The notes: a model not told the origin generated them from the sequence alone. Positions 26,016-34,416 are shown, counted from the stretch's first letter. The stretch is 64,000 nt of DNA from Bryobacterales bacterium (GCA_020846745.1 JADLDI010000009.1:1-64000), one strand, 5' to 3'. Translations and numbers: made by a program.

Positions 26016-26339
26016 CTATTCCACCAGCCCGAAGGTTTTCTTTAACGCCTCAAATCCAGCTTTAGAAAACAGATCGACGACAGCCTTACCACGTTCCTCC
26101 TCCGCCTTGACCTCCTCGTGAGCCACGCGCAACTCCTTGTAATACTCGGCGGTTTGTTCAGCCGTCGCAATCTCAGCGCGTCCGTCAACAAACATCTTCG
26201 CGGCTACGAACTTTGTAACTTCCGTCAGCACTCCAGCGCGACCACCATCCGTCGTGGACTTACTGACTACCACTACGTAGTCGCCGCTCAGTTCATCCAT
26301 CTTTTCACGAATCTTTCCGTAATAATCCTTCAAGTCCAT
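26016..26339 (-). CDS. Small phage protein of unknown function
   Basis: 107 aa. A helix-rich, charged C-terminal part (YYKELRVAHEEVKAEEERGK, then DLFSKAGFEALKKTFG) follows an N-terminal SGDYVVVVSKSTTDGGRAG segment. AGGAGG lies 7 bp before ATG 26339, which I prefer over the ATG at 26345 that is too close to it. It is the first gene after the internal terminator. Perhaps a head completion or decoration protein; unproven. Confidence 0.6.
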   Translation of the reverse strand: MDLKDYYGKIREKMDELSGDYVVVVSKSTTDGGRAGVLTEVTKFVAAKMFVDGRAEIATAEQTAEYYKELRVAHEEVKAEEERGKAVVDLFSKAGFEALKKTFGLVE

Positions 26340-26352
26340 TACCATGCCTCCT

Positions 26353-26386
26353 GAAAAACGAAGGGCCTGCCTCGATCGGCAGGCCC
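26353..26386 (-). terminator. Intrinsic terminator downstream of the coat gene
   Basis: Read on the minus strand, a 9-bp GC-rich stem GGGCCTGCC/GGCAGGCCC (26386-26363) with a 6-nt loop is followed by TTCGTTTTT. It lies between the coat gene and the rest of the tail operon, so it may reduce downstream transcription and keep coat protein in excess. On the plus strand no T-run follows the stem. Confidence 0.8.
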
Positions 26387-26408
26387 AAAGTCTTGCTGTC
26401 TTTGTGAA

Positions 26409-27320
26409 CTAGCTCTTCACTTGAACGCCGTGGTTGTTGCGGAGCACGCCAACACCGTACAGCACGTCCACGGTGAACTGCTGCGCCAATGTGTTGGGCT
26501 GATAGCTCATCACAACCCGCATACCGAAATTGCCCAGTTCGGCGTATTCGGCGATAGCGCCCGTACCCGGCAGGGGCTGCGGCAGGCGACGCACAACCAG
26601 ACCCAAAGCGTTCCGAGCGAAAGCGAGATTGTTTGTGGTGATCGGACCGCTGCCGGTCTTCGGCACAAACTGCGAACGGAACACAAAAAAGTCCTTAATC
26701 TTCCCGACGCTGCCTTCGATCAGCGCCCGCAGGCCAGCTTCACCAGCGGTCTGGAATTCGCTGAAACGGGGGATCTGACGTAACTGGGAATAGGCTTCCC
26801 CGCTCACCACAAGGTACTTCGGCGAGTTAGGCGCCACTTTAGCATTGAACAGGGCGGTTTCCGCCACGTCGATCGCCGATTCTGTCAGCGCCGAACCAGC
26901 CGTTCCCACCGGCGCATTCGACGTGAACTGAGAGTACAATCCAAGCAGGTCCGCCTCGATCTTCTCGGCCAGCGCGGCGACCGCCGGTTCCATGTACAGC
27001 CGGAGCAGGTCCGGAACCGCCAGAATTTTCGTGACGTCCGGAATCTGGAATGTCGCTTCTGTGTGCGCGTTTAAGACGATCTGAGCATTGCCCATGCTCG
27101 GGTTCTGGGTGACGACACTGCCACCTTCCACGATATTGTTGGCGACGAGCGTTGGGGGAATCGGCACATTAACCGTATCTCCCGCCTGGGCCAGCACGGG
27201 CTCGAAGTCCCGGTTCACGAGGTTACCCATAACAAGGTTCCCCATCAGCGCTGGCAGCGCGTCCGCGGCAACAAGCTTAACAATCGCCTGTGCGACGTTG
27301 GTAGATGTAATTGCAGGCAT
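26409..27320 (-). CDS. Major capsid protein, P22-coat-like
   Basis: 303 aa. The start MPAITSTNVAQAIVKLVAAD, a DFEPVLAQAGDTVNVPIPP motif, and the C-terminal GMRVVMSYQPNTLAQQFTVD and LYGVGVLRN segments resemble the P22 gp5/HK97-fold coat family. No N-terminal delta domain or fused protease is present, and the gene before it encodes a coiled-coil protein suited to act as scaffold. AGGAGG lies 7 bp before the ATG. A terminator follows the gene. Confidence 0.8.
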   Translation of the reverse strand: MPAITSTNVAQAIVKLVAADALPALMGNLVMGNLVNRDFEPVLAQAGDTVNVPIPPTLVANNIVEGGSVVTQNPSMGNAQIVLNAHTEATFQIPDVTKILAVPDLLRLYMEPAVAALAEKIEADLLGLYSQFTSNAPVGTAGSALTESAIDVAETALFNAKVAPNSPKYLVVSGEAYSQLRQIPRFSEFQTAGEAGLRALIEGSVGKIKDFFVFRSQFVPKTGSGPITTNNLAFARNALGLVVRRLPQPLPGTGAIAEYAELGNFGMRVVMSYQPNTLAQQFTVDVLYGVGVLRNNHGVQVKS

Positions 27321-27361
27321 TTATTTTCCTCCTGTGGAGATCTAATTCTTCAGACAGCCTC

Positions 27362-27940
27362 TTACTGATTAGCCGGCTGCATAGCTATCCGAGCAATTTC
27401 TTTTCGAATCTGCTCTAGCTCCCGGGGATCCATTCCCGGCTTGATACGGTCTATGTCGAAGGTCGACGTCGGCCCTGAATTCTTGTGTGAAATGTTCGTG
27501 CCCGCTCCGCCGCTCATTCTGGGCGGCAACAGTTCGGGATTCTCTTGAACAAACTTCGTCAGGTAGTCTTTAACGTCTAACTCCCGCTGTCCTTCTCGCG
27601 CAATCAAACGACCATCGTCCGATCGCGTGATATCGTCCTTCACCGCTCGGAATGCCAGGTCGACCTTGGCCACACCAAGCTTCTGTAGCTCCGAACGAAT
27701 TGAAGAGCTACGTTCGGCTTCCTCCGCGCGTTCCTTCGCGCGGCGGTTTTCTTCCGCCAGATCGTTCAGGCGTTTCTCTAGCCCTTCCCGCTTGCGGCGT
27801 TCTTCCTCGAGTTCCGCCTTATAGGCAGGTTCGCTCTTGCTCTTCTGTAGATCCATGTATTCGGTCAGCACTTCGGCGATTACCGTCCGGATCGAGTTTT
27901 CACTCTCGGCCGGAGCTTTCGAGATCTCTTCGTTAGTCAT
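27362..27940 (-). CDS. Capsid scaffold-like coiled-coil protein
   Basis: 192 aa. Residues about 30-90 are a long charged coiled coil (AELEEERRKREGLEKRLND, then ENRRAKERAEEAER). The centre holds KVDLAFRAVKDDITRSDDGR, and the C-terminus is helical and basic/acidic mixed (ELEQIRKEIARIAM). This layout, between portal and coat genes, is usual for phage scaffolding proteins that guide shell assembly. No protease motif was seen to remove it. Function is inferred. Confidence 0.65.
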   Translation of the reverse strand: MTNEEISKAPAESENSIRTVIAEVLTEYMDLQKSKSEPAYKAELEEERRKREGLEKRLNDLAEENRRAKERAEEAERSSSIRSELQKLGVAKVDLAFRAVKDDITRSDDGRLIAREGQRELDVKDYLTKFVQENPELLPPRMSGGAGTNISHKNSGPTSTFDIDRIKPGMDPRELEQIRKEIARIAMQPANQ

Positions 27941-27972
27941 ATTTCTCCCTTGTTACTTCGCGTCACTCATCG

Positions 27973-29364
27973 TCAAACCGTGTCTCTTTCTGCAGCGCGA
28001 TCAATCTCATCGCCGATCCGGTCTTTCACTTCCTGCCGGACGTCACAGAGAAACTTGAAAGCGAGCTTTTTCAGAACTTGCGTACGCAGCGTCGTCGATC
28101 CAACGCCAAGATCCAGCAACTTCTGCGCATCTTCAAGTTCTGTACCGAAGTCTCCGATATCAAACTCCTCCAACCCCGATATATCGATCGAGACGTTGTC
28201 TTGACGCGCTGCCGCCACGGTCCTCAGAACGCGCTTCATACTATCCTTCGCGCAATCCCCATAAGCCCGCAGGACCTCCTGAGTTATGGCAAAGTCGCGG
28301 AGCTTGCTCAGGCCCGATTGAATTGGAGAGCCACCAGCCAAGTGCTGCAGATAGCAAACCCGATACACCTCCGTCTGGAGACGCTTTAAGTTTTCCGCGG
28401 CAATCTCGTATACCTTTCCACTTGGCTCCGTCCACCCGAACTTATCGTTCGGCCCCAATTGGATGAAATAGGAGTCCCCGATCATCTGGCTCCACTCTCG
28501 TTCCGAGTAGATAACCGGCTGCGCAAACAGCCCTTGTGATAGTGCCCAGCCCAAGGCATTCGACTTATTGAAATGTTCCAGTTGTAGCAGTGCTCCTCGG
28601 TTCATCAGCCACAAACCTTCCGACAGGAAGATCGGCATGACCGGCACCCTTTCCAGGCGCGCCAAACCATGCCGTCCTCCATCAATCAGACACGCGTCCT
28701 GGTCACTTTCGGCTTTCCGGTAAACCTGATAGTTCTCCCGGTCAAAGTAAGTCCACTGAATCACCGCTTCTCGTTGGCTGTTCCGGAAGTTCGCGGTCCG
28801 CAGTCCCTCGTTCCGCAGCACGACCCACTCAAAGTTCCCGCGTTCGTCGGTGCTCCAGTTGATCAGTGACTCTGCGGAACAGTGAGTCAAGTACGCCCGG
28901 GCTGCACCGTCCATCTCTTCTTCCGCTCTGCTCGTCGCCAATTTCTTTGGCCGCGGAAAATCAACCAGGACGTAACTCGACCCGCAAACCAATGCATCCA
29001 GCATCGCCTGCCGGTAAAAATCCGTCAGCGAAGTTCCCCGCAGATCACAGTCTTCCGAAAACTCCGCCAGGAATGTCCGTGCACTCCGGTCTTCGCCCTC
29101 GATAATTATCAGCGGTTCTCGGCGAAAAAGGGTGGCTATGTACCAGTCGATAATCGAACCGATATAGTTCTCATAGAAAACGCGCGATAGACGCTCGGAG
29201 TAGACATCCAGCGGTTCCTTCTGGCGCCGCAGAAGAAATGTCGTTGCGTTCGCCCGAAACTGTTCTCCTCCGACATACAGATCGCGATACTGCCGCAGCA
29301 GTCGTTTGCGTCCCGAGTATTGGGGGTGCTCCGCGTTTATTTCGTCTACGGTCCTTAGGGCCAT
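27973..29364 (-). CDS. Phage portal protein-like
   Basis: 463 aa from ATG 29364, which has GGAGAG 5 bp upstream; a TTG 12 bp earlier is less likely. Portal-like features are the N-terminal helical LLRQYRDLYVGGEQF, YENYIGSIIDWYIATLF, the crown-to-wing segment GSSYVLVDFPRP, and a long C-terminal helix (AITQEVLRAYGDCAKDSMK). Portals form the dodecameric DNA channel at one capsid vertex. It is the first gene of the cassette; in active phages a terminase gene normally stands just before it, but none is here. Confidence 0.7.
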   Translation of the reverse strand: MALRTVDEINAEHPQYSGRKRLLRQYRDLYVGGEQFRANATTFLLRRQKEPLDVYSERLSRVFYENYIGSIIDWYIATLFRREPLIIIEGEDRSARTFLAEFSEDCDLRGTSLTDFYRQAMLDALVCGSSYVLVDFPRPKKLATSRAEEEMDGAARAYLTHCSAESLINWSTDERGNFEWVVLRNEGLRTANFRNSQREAVIQWTYFDRENYQVYRKAESDQDACLIDGGRHGLARLERVPVMPIFLSEGLWLMNRGALLQLEHFNKSNALGWALSQGLFAQPVIYSEREWSQMIGDSYFIQLGPNDKFGWTEPSGKVYEIAAENLKRLQTEVYRVCYLQHLAGGSPIQSGLSKLRDFAITQEVLRAYGDCAKDSMKRVLRTVAAARQDNVSIDISGLEEFDIGDFGTELEDAQKLLDLGVGSTTLRTQVLKKLAFKFLCDVRQEVKDRIGDEIDRAAERDTV

Positions 29365-29635
29365 GTATCTCTCCAACGCTTCGTTTGATTCGCTGCAGCG
29401 CGTTCTTTTCAGAACCCCTGCGCCGCACTAAATCTAGCAGCACGCTTTCCGGAAACCGCCCTATCGTTTTTTGCAAATTACTGAAAACAAGCGAAAAATA
29501 AATTTCAATTGTTTGTGAATGAACTTTTTCTGCTTAGGCGAAAAATAGGAGAATAGACTTGCCTAGACTGTGCGCGCTGCTGCACGACGTCTCGCCGAGG
29601 CTGCCGTAAACTGAGCGATCGTTGGGAAAGAGCCG
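29365..29635. other. AT-rich non-coding region upstream of the phage cassette
   Basis: About 270 bp between the portal start and the glcD stop. The part 29470-29560 is much richer in A/T than the neighbours, with A/T runs on both strands, and probably holds the cassette promoter. I could not define confident -35/-10 boxes. A leftward frame from TTG 29476 runs across the portal start (LLDLVRRRGSEKN) and could be a remnant of an upstream phage gene. No tRNA or attachment site was seen. Confidence 0.5.
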
Positions 29636-31066
29636 CTACAGGGTCGTAGCCGGCGTCAGCGGCTTTTGCCGAATTTCGAGACATCCTCGGCCCGTCGGCA
29701 AAACCTTTCCCGGGTTCAGCCGGCACTCAGGATCGAATAGCATCTTGAAACTCTTGATAGCGTCCAACGAGTCCCCATCGAACTGATGCGCCATCAATTC
29801 CATCTTCTCCATGCCCACGCCGTGTTCCCCGGTGATAGACCCGCCGGCAGCGATGCAGAATTGTAAGATTTCATCGCCTGACTTCTGCGCTTTCTCCAGA
29901 TCGCCCGGCTTCCTCTGATCGAACAGAATGATCGGGTGCAGATTGCCGTCGCCTGCATGGAAGATATTGGAAATGGTCAAACCGTACTTCTCCGACACTT
30001 TTCGGATGTGTTCTAATGCCGGCGCTATCTTCGTCCGAGGCACTACACCATCCTGCACGTAGTAGAACGGACTCACACGTCCCACCGCTCCGAACGCGTT
30101 CTTGCGTCCCTTCCAAAGCAGATCGCGCTCCTCCGCCGATCGTGCTACGCGGAACTCCCGCGCTCTGCAGGACAGGCAGACCTCTCGAATCTGCTCCACC
30201 TGCTCTTCGACCTGTTCCGTTAGCCCTTCCAATTCGATCAGCAACACCGCCTCGGCGTCCATCGGGAATCCCGCGTGCGTCGCCTCTTCCACCATCCGCA
30301 GCATCACCCCGTCCAGCATCTCCACCGCCACCGGTGTAATCGCTCGTGCCGTAATCTCAGCCACCGTATTTCCGCAGTCCACTGCGGAGTCATAGATCGC
30401 GAGAAGCGTCTTCACGGCTTCCGGCTGTCTCATTAGTCGCACAATTACCTTGGTCACAAAGGCCATCGTCCCCTCCGACCCCGTGAACAGCCCAACCAAA
30501 TCGTATCCCGGTAATTCGCTCTCGTTGCCGCCCGTAGTCACAACACTGCCATCCAGCATCACCAACTCAAGCCCCAACACATGATTGGTCGTCACCCCAT
30601 ACGCGAGCGTGTGCGGACCGCCCGCGTTCTCCGCCACATTCCCGCCGATCGTACATGCCCGCTGCGACGACGGATCCGGCGCGTAAAAGTACTTGTCGCC
30701 CTGCACCGCCAAGGTGATATCCAGGTTAACCACCCCGGGTTGGACCACCGCGCGCTCGTTCGCCAAGTCAACTTCAAGAATGCGATTCATCCTCGCGAAC
30801 GACACCATTAGTCCGCCCGACCGCGGAATCGCCCCACCCGAAAGTCCCGTCCCTGCGCCCCGCCCCACCAGCGGGATCGTGTATTCACGCGCGATGTTGA
30901 CGATTTGCACCACCTCCGCCGTCGACTGCGGAAACACCACCAGTTCTGGCTTATGCTTATCCACCCCGCCGTCGTATTCGTACAACGTCAGGTCTTCGGC
31001 ACGGTCCAGGTAGCCCTTTGCTCCGACAACATCGATGAGGTCTTGTTTGGCGACGACAGCGATCAT
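29636..31066 (-). CDS. FAD-linked oxidase, glycolate oxidase GlcD-like
   Basis: 476 aa from ATG 31066. FAD-binding PCMH domain: GRGAGTGLSGGAIP at about 70-83, the GGNVAENAGGPHTLAYG segment near 140, and LFTGSEGTMAFVTKV. The C-terminal cap has FHAGDGNLHPIILFD and GSITGEHGVGMEKM, the substrate/FAD motifs of GlcD and D-lactate dehydrogenases. It oxidises a 2-hydroxy acid; glycolate versus D-lactate cannot be decided, and no glcE/glcF is adjacent. The start overlaps the upstream tlpA stop as ATGA. Confidence 0.88.
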   Translation of the reverse strand: MIAVVAKQDLIDVVGAKGYLDRAEDLTLYEYDGGVDKHKPELVVFPQSTAEVVQIVNIAREYTIPLVGRGAGTGLSGGAIPRSGGLMVSFARMNRILEVDLANERAVVQPGVVNLDITLAVQGDKYFYAPDPSSQRACTIGGNVAENAGGPHTLAYGVTTNHVLGLELVMLDGSVVTTGGNESELPGYDLVGLFTGSEGTMAFVTKVIVRLMRQPEAVKTLLAIYDSAVDCGNTVAEITARAITPVAVEMLDGVMLRMVEEATHAGFPMDAEAVLLIELEGLTEQVEEQVEQIREVCLSCRAREFRVARSAEERDLLWKGRKNAFGAVGRVSPFYYVQDGVVPRTKIAPALEHIRKVSEKYGLTISNIFHAGDGNLHPIILFDQRKPGDLEKAQKSGDEILQFCIAAGGSITGEHGVGMEKMELMAHQFDGDSLDAIKSFKMLFDPECRLNPGKVLPTGRGCLEIRQKPLTPATTL

Positions 31067-31572
31067 AACAGCGACTTCAAATAGCGTGACATATTCTCGA
31101 CGGTCCACTCAGCCCCTATAATCTTCTGGACCACTTTGCCATTCCGATCAATCACGTATGTTTCCGGATATCGATACGTACCGAATAGCCCGGACAACTC
31201 ACCCTTCTCATCCCGCGCCATCGCGTAGGTCACCCGAAACCGCTTCAAGAAGTCCTTGTACTTCTTCTCGTTCTTATCCAGACTGACGCCAAGCACAACT
31301 ACCCCTGAATCCTTCAATTGATTGTGCAATGCCTCCAGTGCTGGCGTCTCCCTTACGCAAGGTGGACACCAAGTGGCCCAGAAGTTCAAAACCAGCAGTT
31401 TGCCGCCAAAGTTCGACCGGGAAACATTCAGTCCCGATTCTGTTGTGATCGAAAAGTTCGGCGCCGTGTCGCCCACATTGACAACGCGGTCGCGCAACGC
31501 GTCCCACAACACGACAGCGAATACAGCTACTGAAGCGGCAAGCAGATAGTGCAGAATACGGTCGGTTTTCAT
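31063..31572 (-). CDS. TlpA-family membrane-anchored thiol-disulfide oxidoreductase
   Basis: 169 aa. An N-terminal anchor (HYLLAASVAVFAVVLWDAL, residues 8-26) is followed by a thioredoxin fold with the WCPPC active site in LNFWATWCPPCVRETPAL at about 63-80. Then come LGVSLDKNEKKYKDFLKRF and the cis-proline region RYPETYVIDRNGKV. It likely reduces or oxidises cysteines outside the inner membrane, for instance in cytochrome maturation. Co-translated with the glcD-like gene, which is an unusual pairing. Confidence 0.9.
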   Translation of the reverse strand: MKTDRILHYLLAASVAVFAVVLWDALRDRVVNVGDTAPNFSITTESGLNVSRSNFGGKLLVLNFWATWCPPCVRETPALEALHNQLKDSGVVVLGVSLDKNEKKYKDFLKRFRVTYAMARDEKGELSGLFGTYRYPETYVIDRNGKVVQKIIGAEWTVENMSRYLKSLL

Positions 31573-31670
31573 TGAGACCCATCTTCATTCTAAAAGACTG
31601 TCGATCTGTACAATCTAATAAGAATCCGTCGTAGAGGGGAAAGCATCTACCACAGAGGCGTAGCAAAGTC

Positions 31671-32087
31671 GTGTTTATCACCAGGAAAGCTGAGTTTTCG
31701 GCATCGCATTCATGCTACCGGGCCGATTGGACCGCGGAGCGAAACCGCGAGGTCTATGGAGAGGCATCAAACCCTTATGGCCATGGCCACAACTACGTAT
31801 TCGAGGTCACACTGGAAGGCGACCCGGACCCCGTAACCGGTATGGTCATCGATCTCAAAACTGTAAAAGACATCTTGAACGAGGCAGTTGTCGAACCCTT
31901 CGACCATCGCTTCTTGAACCGCGAAGTCCCTCCCTTCGACAAGGTAATTCCCACCGTCGAGAATATAGCGGTCGAAATTTGGCAACGCTTGGAGCCTCGC
32001 TTTGCCGGTTCTCAGGCTCGCCTGTCTAATGTCCGTATTTACGAAACAGATGACCTGTTTGTGGACTACCGGGGAGACCGGTCGTGA
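31671..32087 (+). CDS. 6-pyruvoyltetrahydropterin synthase/QueD homologue A (lacks catalytic Cys)
   Basis: 138 aa of the PTPS fold acting on dihydroneopterin triphosphate. Zinc ligands are present: His in FSASHSCY and HGH in NPYGHGHNY. The catalytic Asp-His pair is kept (PFDHRFLN), as is the pterin-anchoring Glu (IYETDD). The catalytic cysteine is gone: where relatives have GKCNNP it reads GEASNP, with Glu before the lost position. Start GTG 31671 gives the standard beginning. Its end overlaps paralogue B by 4 bp and both precede folE, so it may work as a partner of B. Confidence 0.88.
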   Translation: MFITRKAEFSASHSCYRADWTAERNREVYGEASNPYGHGHNYVFEVTLEGDPDPVTGMVIDLKTVKDILNEAVVEPFDHRFLNREVPPFDKVIPTVENIAVEIWQRLEPRFAGSQARLSNVRIYETDDLFVDYRGDRS

Positions 32088-32512
32088 TCACCGTCACCAG
32101 GCAGTATAGATTTTCAGCGTCACACCGGCTACACTCGGTCGAACTGTCCGATGCCGAAAACCAGCGCGTGTTTGGAAAGTGCAACAATCCGTTCGGCCAC
32201 GGTCATGACTACGTGCTACAGGTTCAACTTGCCGGGCGCCTCGACGCCGACACTGGATTGGTCATCAACCTCGATTCGCTTGACCGTTTTGTGCGTGAGC
32301 AGGTCCTTTCCCACATCGCGAATCAGGACCTCAACCGTCTCGGTCCATTCAAGACATTGGTGCCGACAACTGAGAATCTGGCTCTTGTAGTTGACGACTT
32401 GCTGCGCCGTGCGTGGAGCGCCGCTTTTTCTCCTTCCGGACCCTGTCTCGAAGGTGTGCGCATCCTTGAAACGAAAAGAAACGCGTTTGAAACAAGTGGG
32501 GTGAGGAGATGA
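32084..32512 (+). CDS. 6-pyruvoyltetrahydropterin synthase/QueD homologue B (lacks Asp-His pair)
   Basis: 142 aa, same fold as the preceding gene. Zinc ligands ([17 protein letters not shown]), the catalytic cysteine in FGKCNNP and the Glu anchor (ILETKR) are present. The conserved DH of the catalytic triad is missing: the matching place reads HIANQDLN instead of xDHRxLN. It thus has what paralogue A lacks and lacks what A has. Start ATG overlaps the A stop, and the end overlaps folE (ATGA). Confidence 0.88.
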   Translation: MITVTRQYRFSASHRLHSVELSDAENQRVFGKCNNPFGHGHDYVLQVQLAGRLDADTGLVINLDSLDRFVREQVLSHIANQDLNRLGPFKTLVPTTENLALVVDDLLRRAWSAAFSPSGPCLEGVRILETKRNAFETSGVRR

Positions 32513-33120
32513 AAGCAAAGGCAGTTGTCCAGGTGATGTCGCCCAAGCTTGAAGAGGGATCAATTGCATCCCACATGGAGAGCGTTCTGCTAAAACTCGG
32601 TGAAGATCCGGGGCGCGAAGGATTGCTCCGTACGCCCGAGCGTTCCGAAAAAGCGCTCAGGTTCTTGACCAGTGGCTACGAAGTCAATCTGCAGGATATC
32701 GTGAACGGCGCGTTGTTCCACGTGAAGCATGACGAAATGGTGATCGTCAAAGATATCGAGTTCTACAGCCTCTGCGAACACCACATGCTGCCCTTCTTTG
32801 GTAAGGTGCACGTGGCCTATCTACCCAATGATCGCGTGGTCGGCCTCAGTAAGATCCCTCGCATCGTCGATGCCTTCGCGCGTCGTCTCCAGGTCCAGGA
32901 ACGGCTCACGCAACAAGTCGCTGAAGCCATCAAAGAAATCACCAAACCTCGCGGCGTCGGTGTCATCATCGAAGCGCGCCACTTCTGCATGATGATGCGC
33001 GGCGTCGAAAAACAGGAATCGTCTACCGTCACCAGCGCCATGCTCGGATCGTTCCGCAGCCAGCGCTCAACCCGCGAAGAGTTCCTCTCGTTGGTCCGGC
33101 ACAACTCCTTGTCCCGCTAG
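32509..33120 (+). CDS. folE: GTP cyclohydrolase I
   Basis: Converts GTP to dihydroneopterin triphosphate, first step of folate/biopterin synthesis and substrate of the PTPS enzymes just upstream. 203 aa with the zinc-binding [20 protein letters not shown], the [19 protein letters not shown] helix, [20 protein letters not shown], and [10 protein letters not shown]. The chemistry chain is therefore encoded in one operon: FolE then PTPS A/B. Whether the product is tetrahydrobiopterin, folate (PTPS-III route) or a deazapurine is not shown. Confidence 0.95.
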   Translation: MKAKAVVQVMSPKLEEGSIASHMESVLLKLGEDPGREGLLRTPERSEKALRFLTSGYEVNLQDIVNGALFHVKHDEMVIVKDIEFYSLCEHHMLPFFGKVHVAYLPNDRVVGLSKIPRIVDAFARRLQVQERLTQQVAEAIKEITKPRGVGVIIEARHFCMMMRGVEKQESSTVTSAMLGSFRSQRSTREEFLSLVRHNSLSR

Positions 33121-33156
33121 ACTCTCGCGATACTCACGCCGGAGCCGCGGACGCGC

Positions 33157-33712
33157 TCAGCGAAGCCCTCTCCTTAGTGCCAAACCGGTCGCCCCTGTGT
33201 ACAGAATTGTCGAAGAATCACCACTCAAGCCCACGGGTACCACCGCAATCTGAACAATCAGGTTCAATACAGCATCGACGCATGAGATCACCTTTGCCTC
33301 CGGCGAACCGTCCGGGGGAGCCGTTTTCCCCCAGTACGCAAAGCCCAGGGCGAGATCCGCTAGCAATTTCATGAACGAACCAATTCCGACCCAGCCGACT
33401 ACTTCGCTCCATGTGCCTGCCGTGTCCTGCACGCTGTTATTAGCTTCACCCTACCGGTGTTCGCGCCCGCTTGCCATGGCAGCGCGGGCCATGGGATCGT
33501 AATGGACGTACCCGCTCCCCCGAAGCGGAACCCTCGACGATCTTGTAAATAATCGTAACCGGTACAGCTGCAATCAGCGTTATCAGGTTCAGCAGCGTCA
33601 GCGGTTCGCCTCCCGAAACTTTCCCGAACAGCCAGCTCAAGAATGGAATGTCGGTCGGTGTTTGCAACGCCGAACTGAATCCGTTCATGGCATCGGCGGT
33701 GCACTGCAGCAT
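33157..33712 (-). pseudogene. Frameshifted, truncated gene of an uncharacterised family
   Basis: Two leftward fragments in different frames look like one broken protein. The first (33712-33446) contains TDIPFLSWLFGKVSGGEPL then TLLNLITLIAAVPVTIIYKI. The second (33432-33157) contains WSEVVGWVGIGSFMKLLADL then VDAVLNLIVQIAVVPVG. Between them the frame is lost and a TAG stands just before the second. From memory, the IPF-LY..LTLLDL..AIPATIIYK motif occurs in large uncharacterised proteins; I cannot confirm it. A 15-bp direct repeat (TTACGGATCAAC units) lies just upstream at about 33711-33737. Confidence 0.5.
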
Positions 33713-33823
33713 TACGGATCAACACATTACGGATCAACCGATTGCGGCGGCGGTTGCAGCCCGGTACATTCCGGTGGAGCACCCGGTGCCGTCGTCCGTG
33801 CGGATTCGTTGCAACGGTCCAGC

Positions 33824-34351
33824 CTACTCTGCCGGACCCAGGCCCCGCCGCGCCCTCATCTCTCGCGAAATCGCGTATAACTCACCCGGCGACAGCACCC
33901 GCCCCCCCAACGCCATCAACTTGTCATCTTCCACCGCAATGTGCCGCTGATAGATCTCCCGCAAGGATTTCGCCGCTTCGCAATACTCGGCCAGGCTCTC
34001 CGGCAAACCCGCTATTGCCTGCTGCAACCGCGCGTATGCAGCATCGGCAACTTTGTGCTCGGCTTCCAGCGCGCCTACAAATTCGGCCTCGCCAGCCTCA
34101 AGGTGCGGTGCAAGACGCGGAAACAGGCTCTGCTCTTCATCTTCCGTATGCTGCACTCCGGATCTCTCCATGAACGCGCACGCCGATTGAATCGCTTCCC
34201 TTGCGGCCGTCGGGTTCATCTCAAACACCTCCCCCGCCTTCACCAATAGTTCCAGCCGCTGCTCGATTCGCCGGTGGCACGCGGTCAGGTGTTCCAAGGG
34301 ATGTGACAAGGTGTCCCGCTTCGGAGCAAACAGATCTTCTGTGCGAATCAT
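33824..34351 (-). CDS. Hemerythrin-like (HHE domain) protein
   Basis: 175 aa of four-helix hemerythrin type. Candidate di-iron ligands are His in LEHLTACHRRIEQRL, HTEDEE (VQHTEDEEQSLFPRL), EAEHKVADAAY and IYQRHIAVEDD. Family members bind O2 or NO or sense iron. No extra domain is present beyond an N-terminal 15 residues and a basic end. It is transcribed leftward, alone. Confidence 0.82.
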   Translation of the reverse strand: MIRTEDLFAPKRDTLSHPLEHLTACHRRIEQRLELLVKAGEVFEMNPTAAREAIQSACAFMERSGVQHTEDEEQSLFPRLAPHLEAGEAEFVGALEAEHKVADAAYARLQQAIAGLPESLAEYCEAAKSLREIYQRHIAVEDDKLMALGGRVLSPGELYAISREMRARRGLGPAE

Positions 34352-34416
34352 ATTTCCAGCCTACCCCTTCCAAACCCACTCGCCACAACCCGGACCACGC
34401 TAAGATGTGAAGAAAC

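Larger units (their letters stand above)
14321..29364 (-). mobile_element. Prophage-derived head-tail cassette lacking terminase and integrase
   Basis: A 15-kb leftward run of 13 structural genes with gaps of 0-60 bp: portal, scaffold-like, coat, connectors, tail terminator-like, tube, G/GT chaperone, short tape measure, M-, L/J- and tip-like proteins. All frames are open, and base composition looks less GC-rich than the flanks. I see no terminase, head protease, integrase, repressor, replication or lysis gene, and no obvious attachment-site duplication at the ends. It lies between ordinary chromosomal genes (argD/EEP and glcD). The pattern fits a domesticated prophage or gene-transfer-agent-like locus better than an active prophage; recent partial deletion is the alternative. 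Confidence 0.75.
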
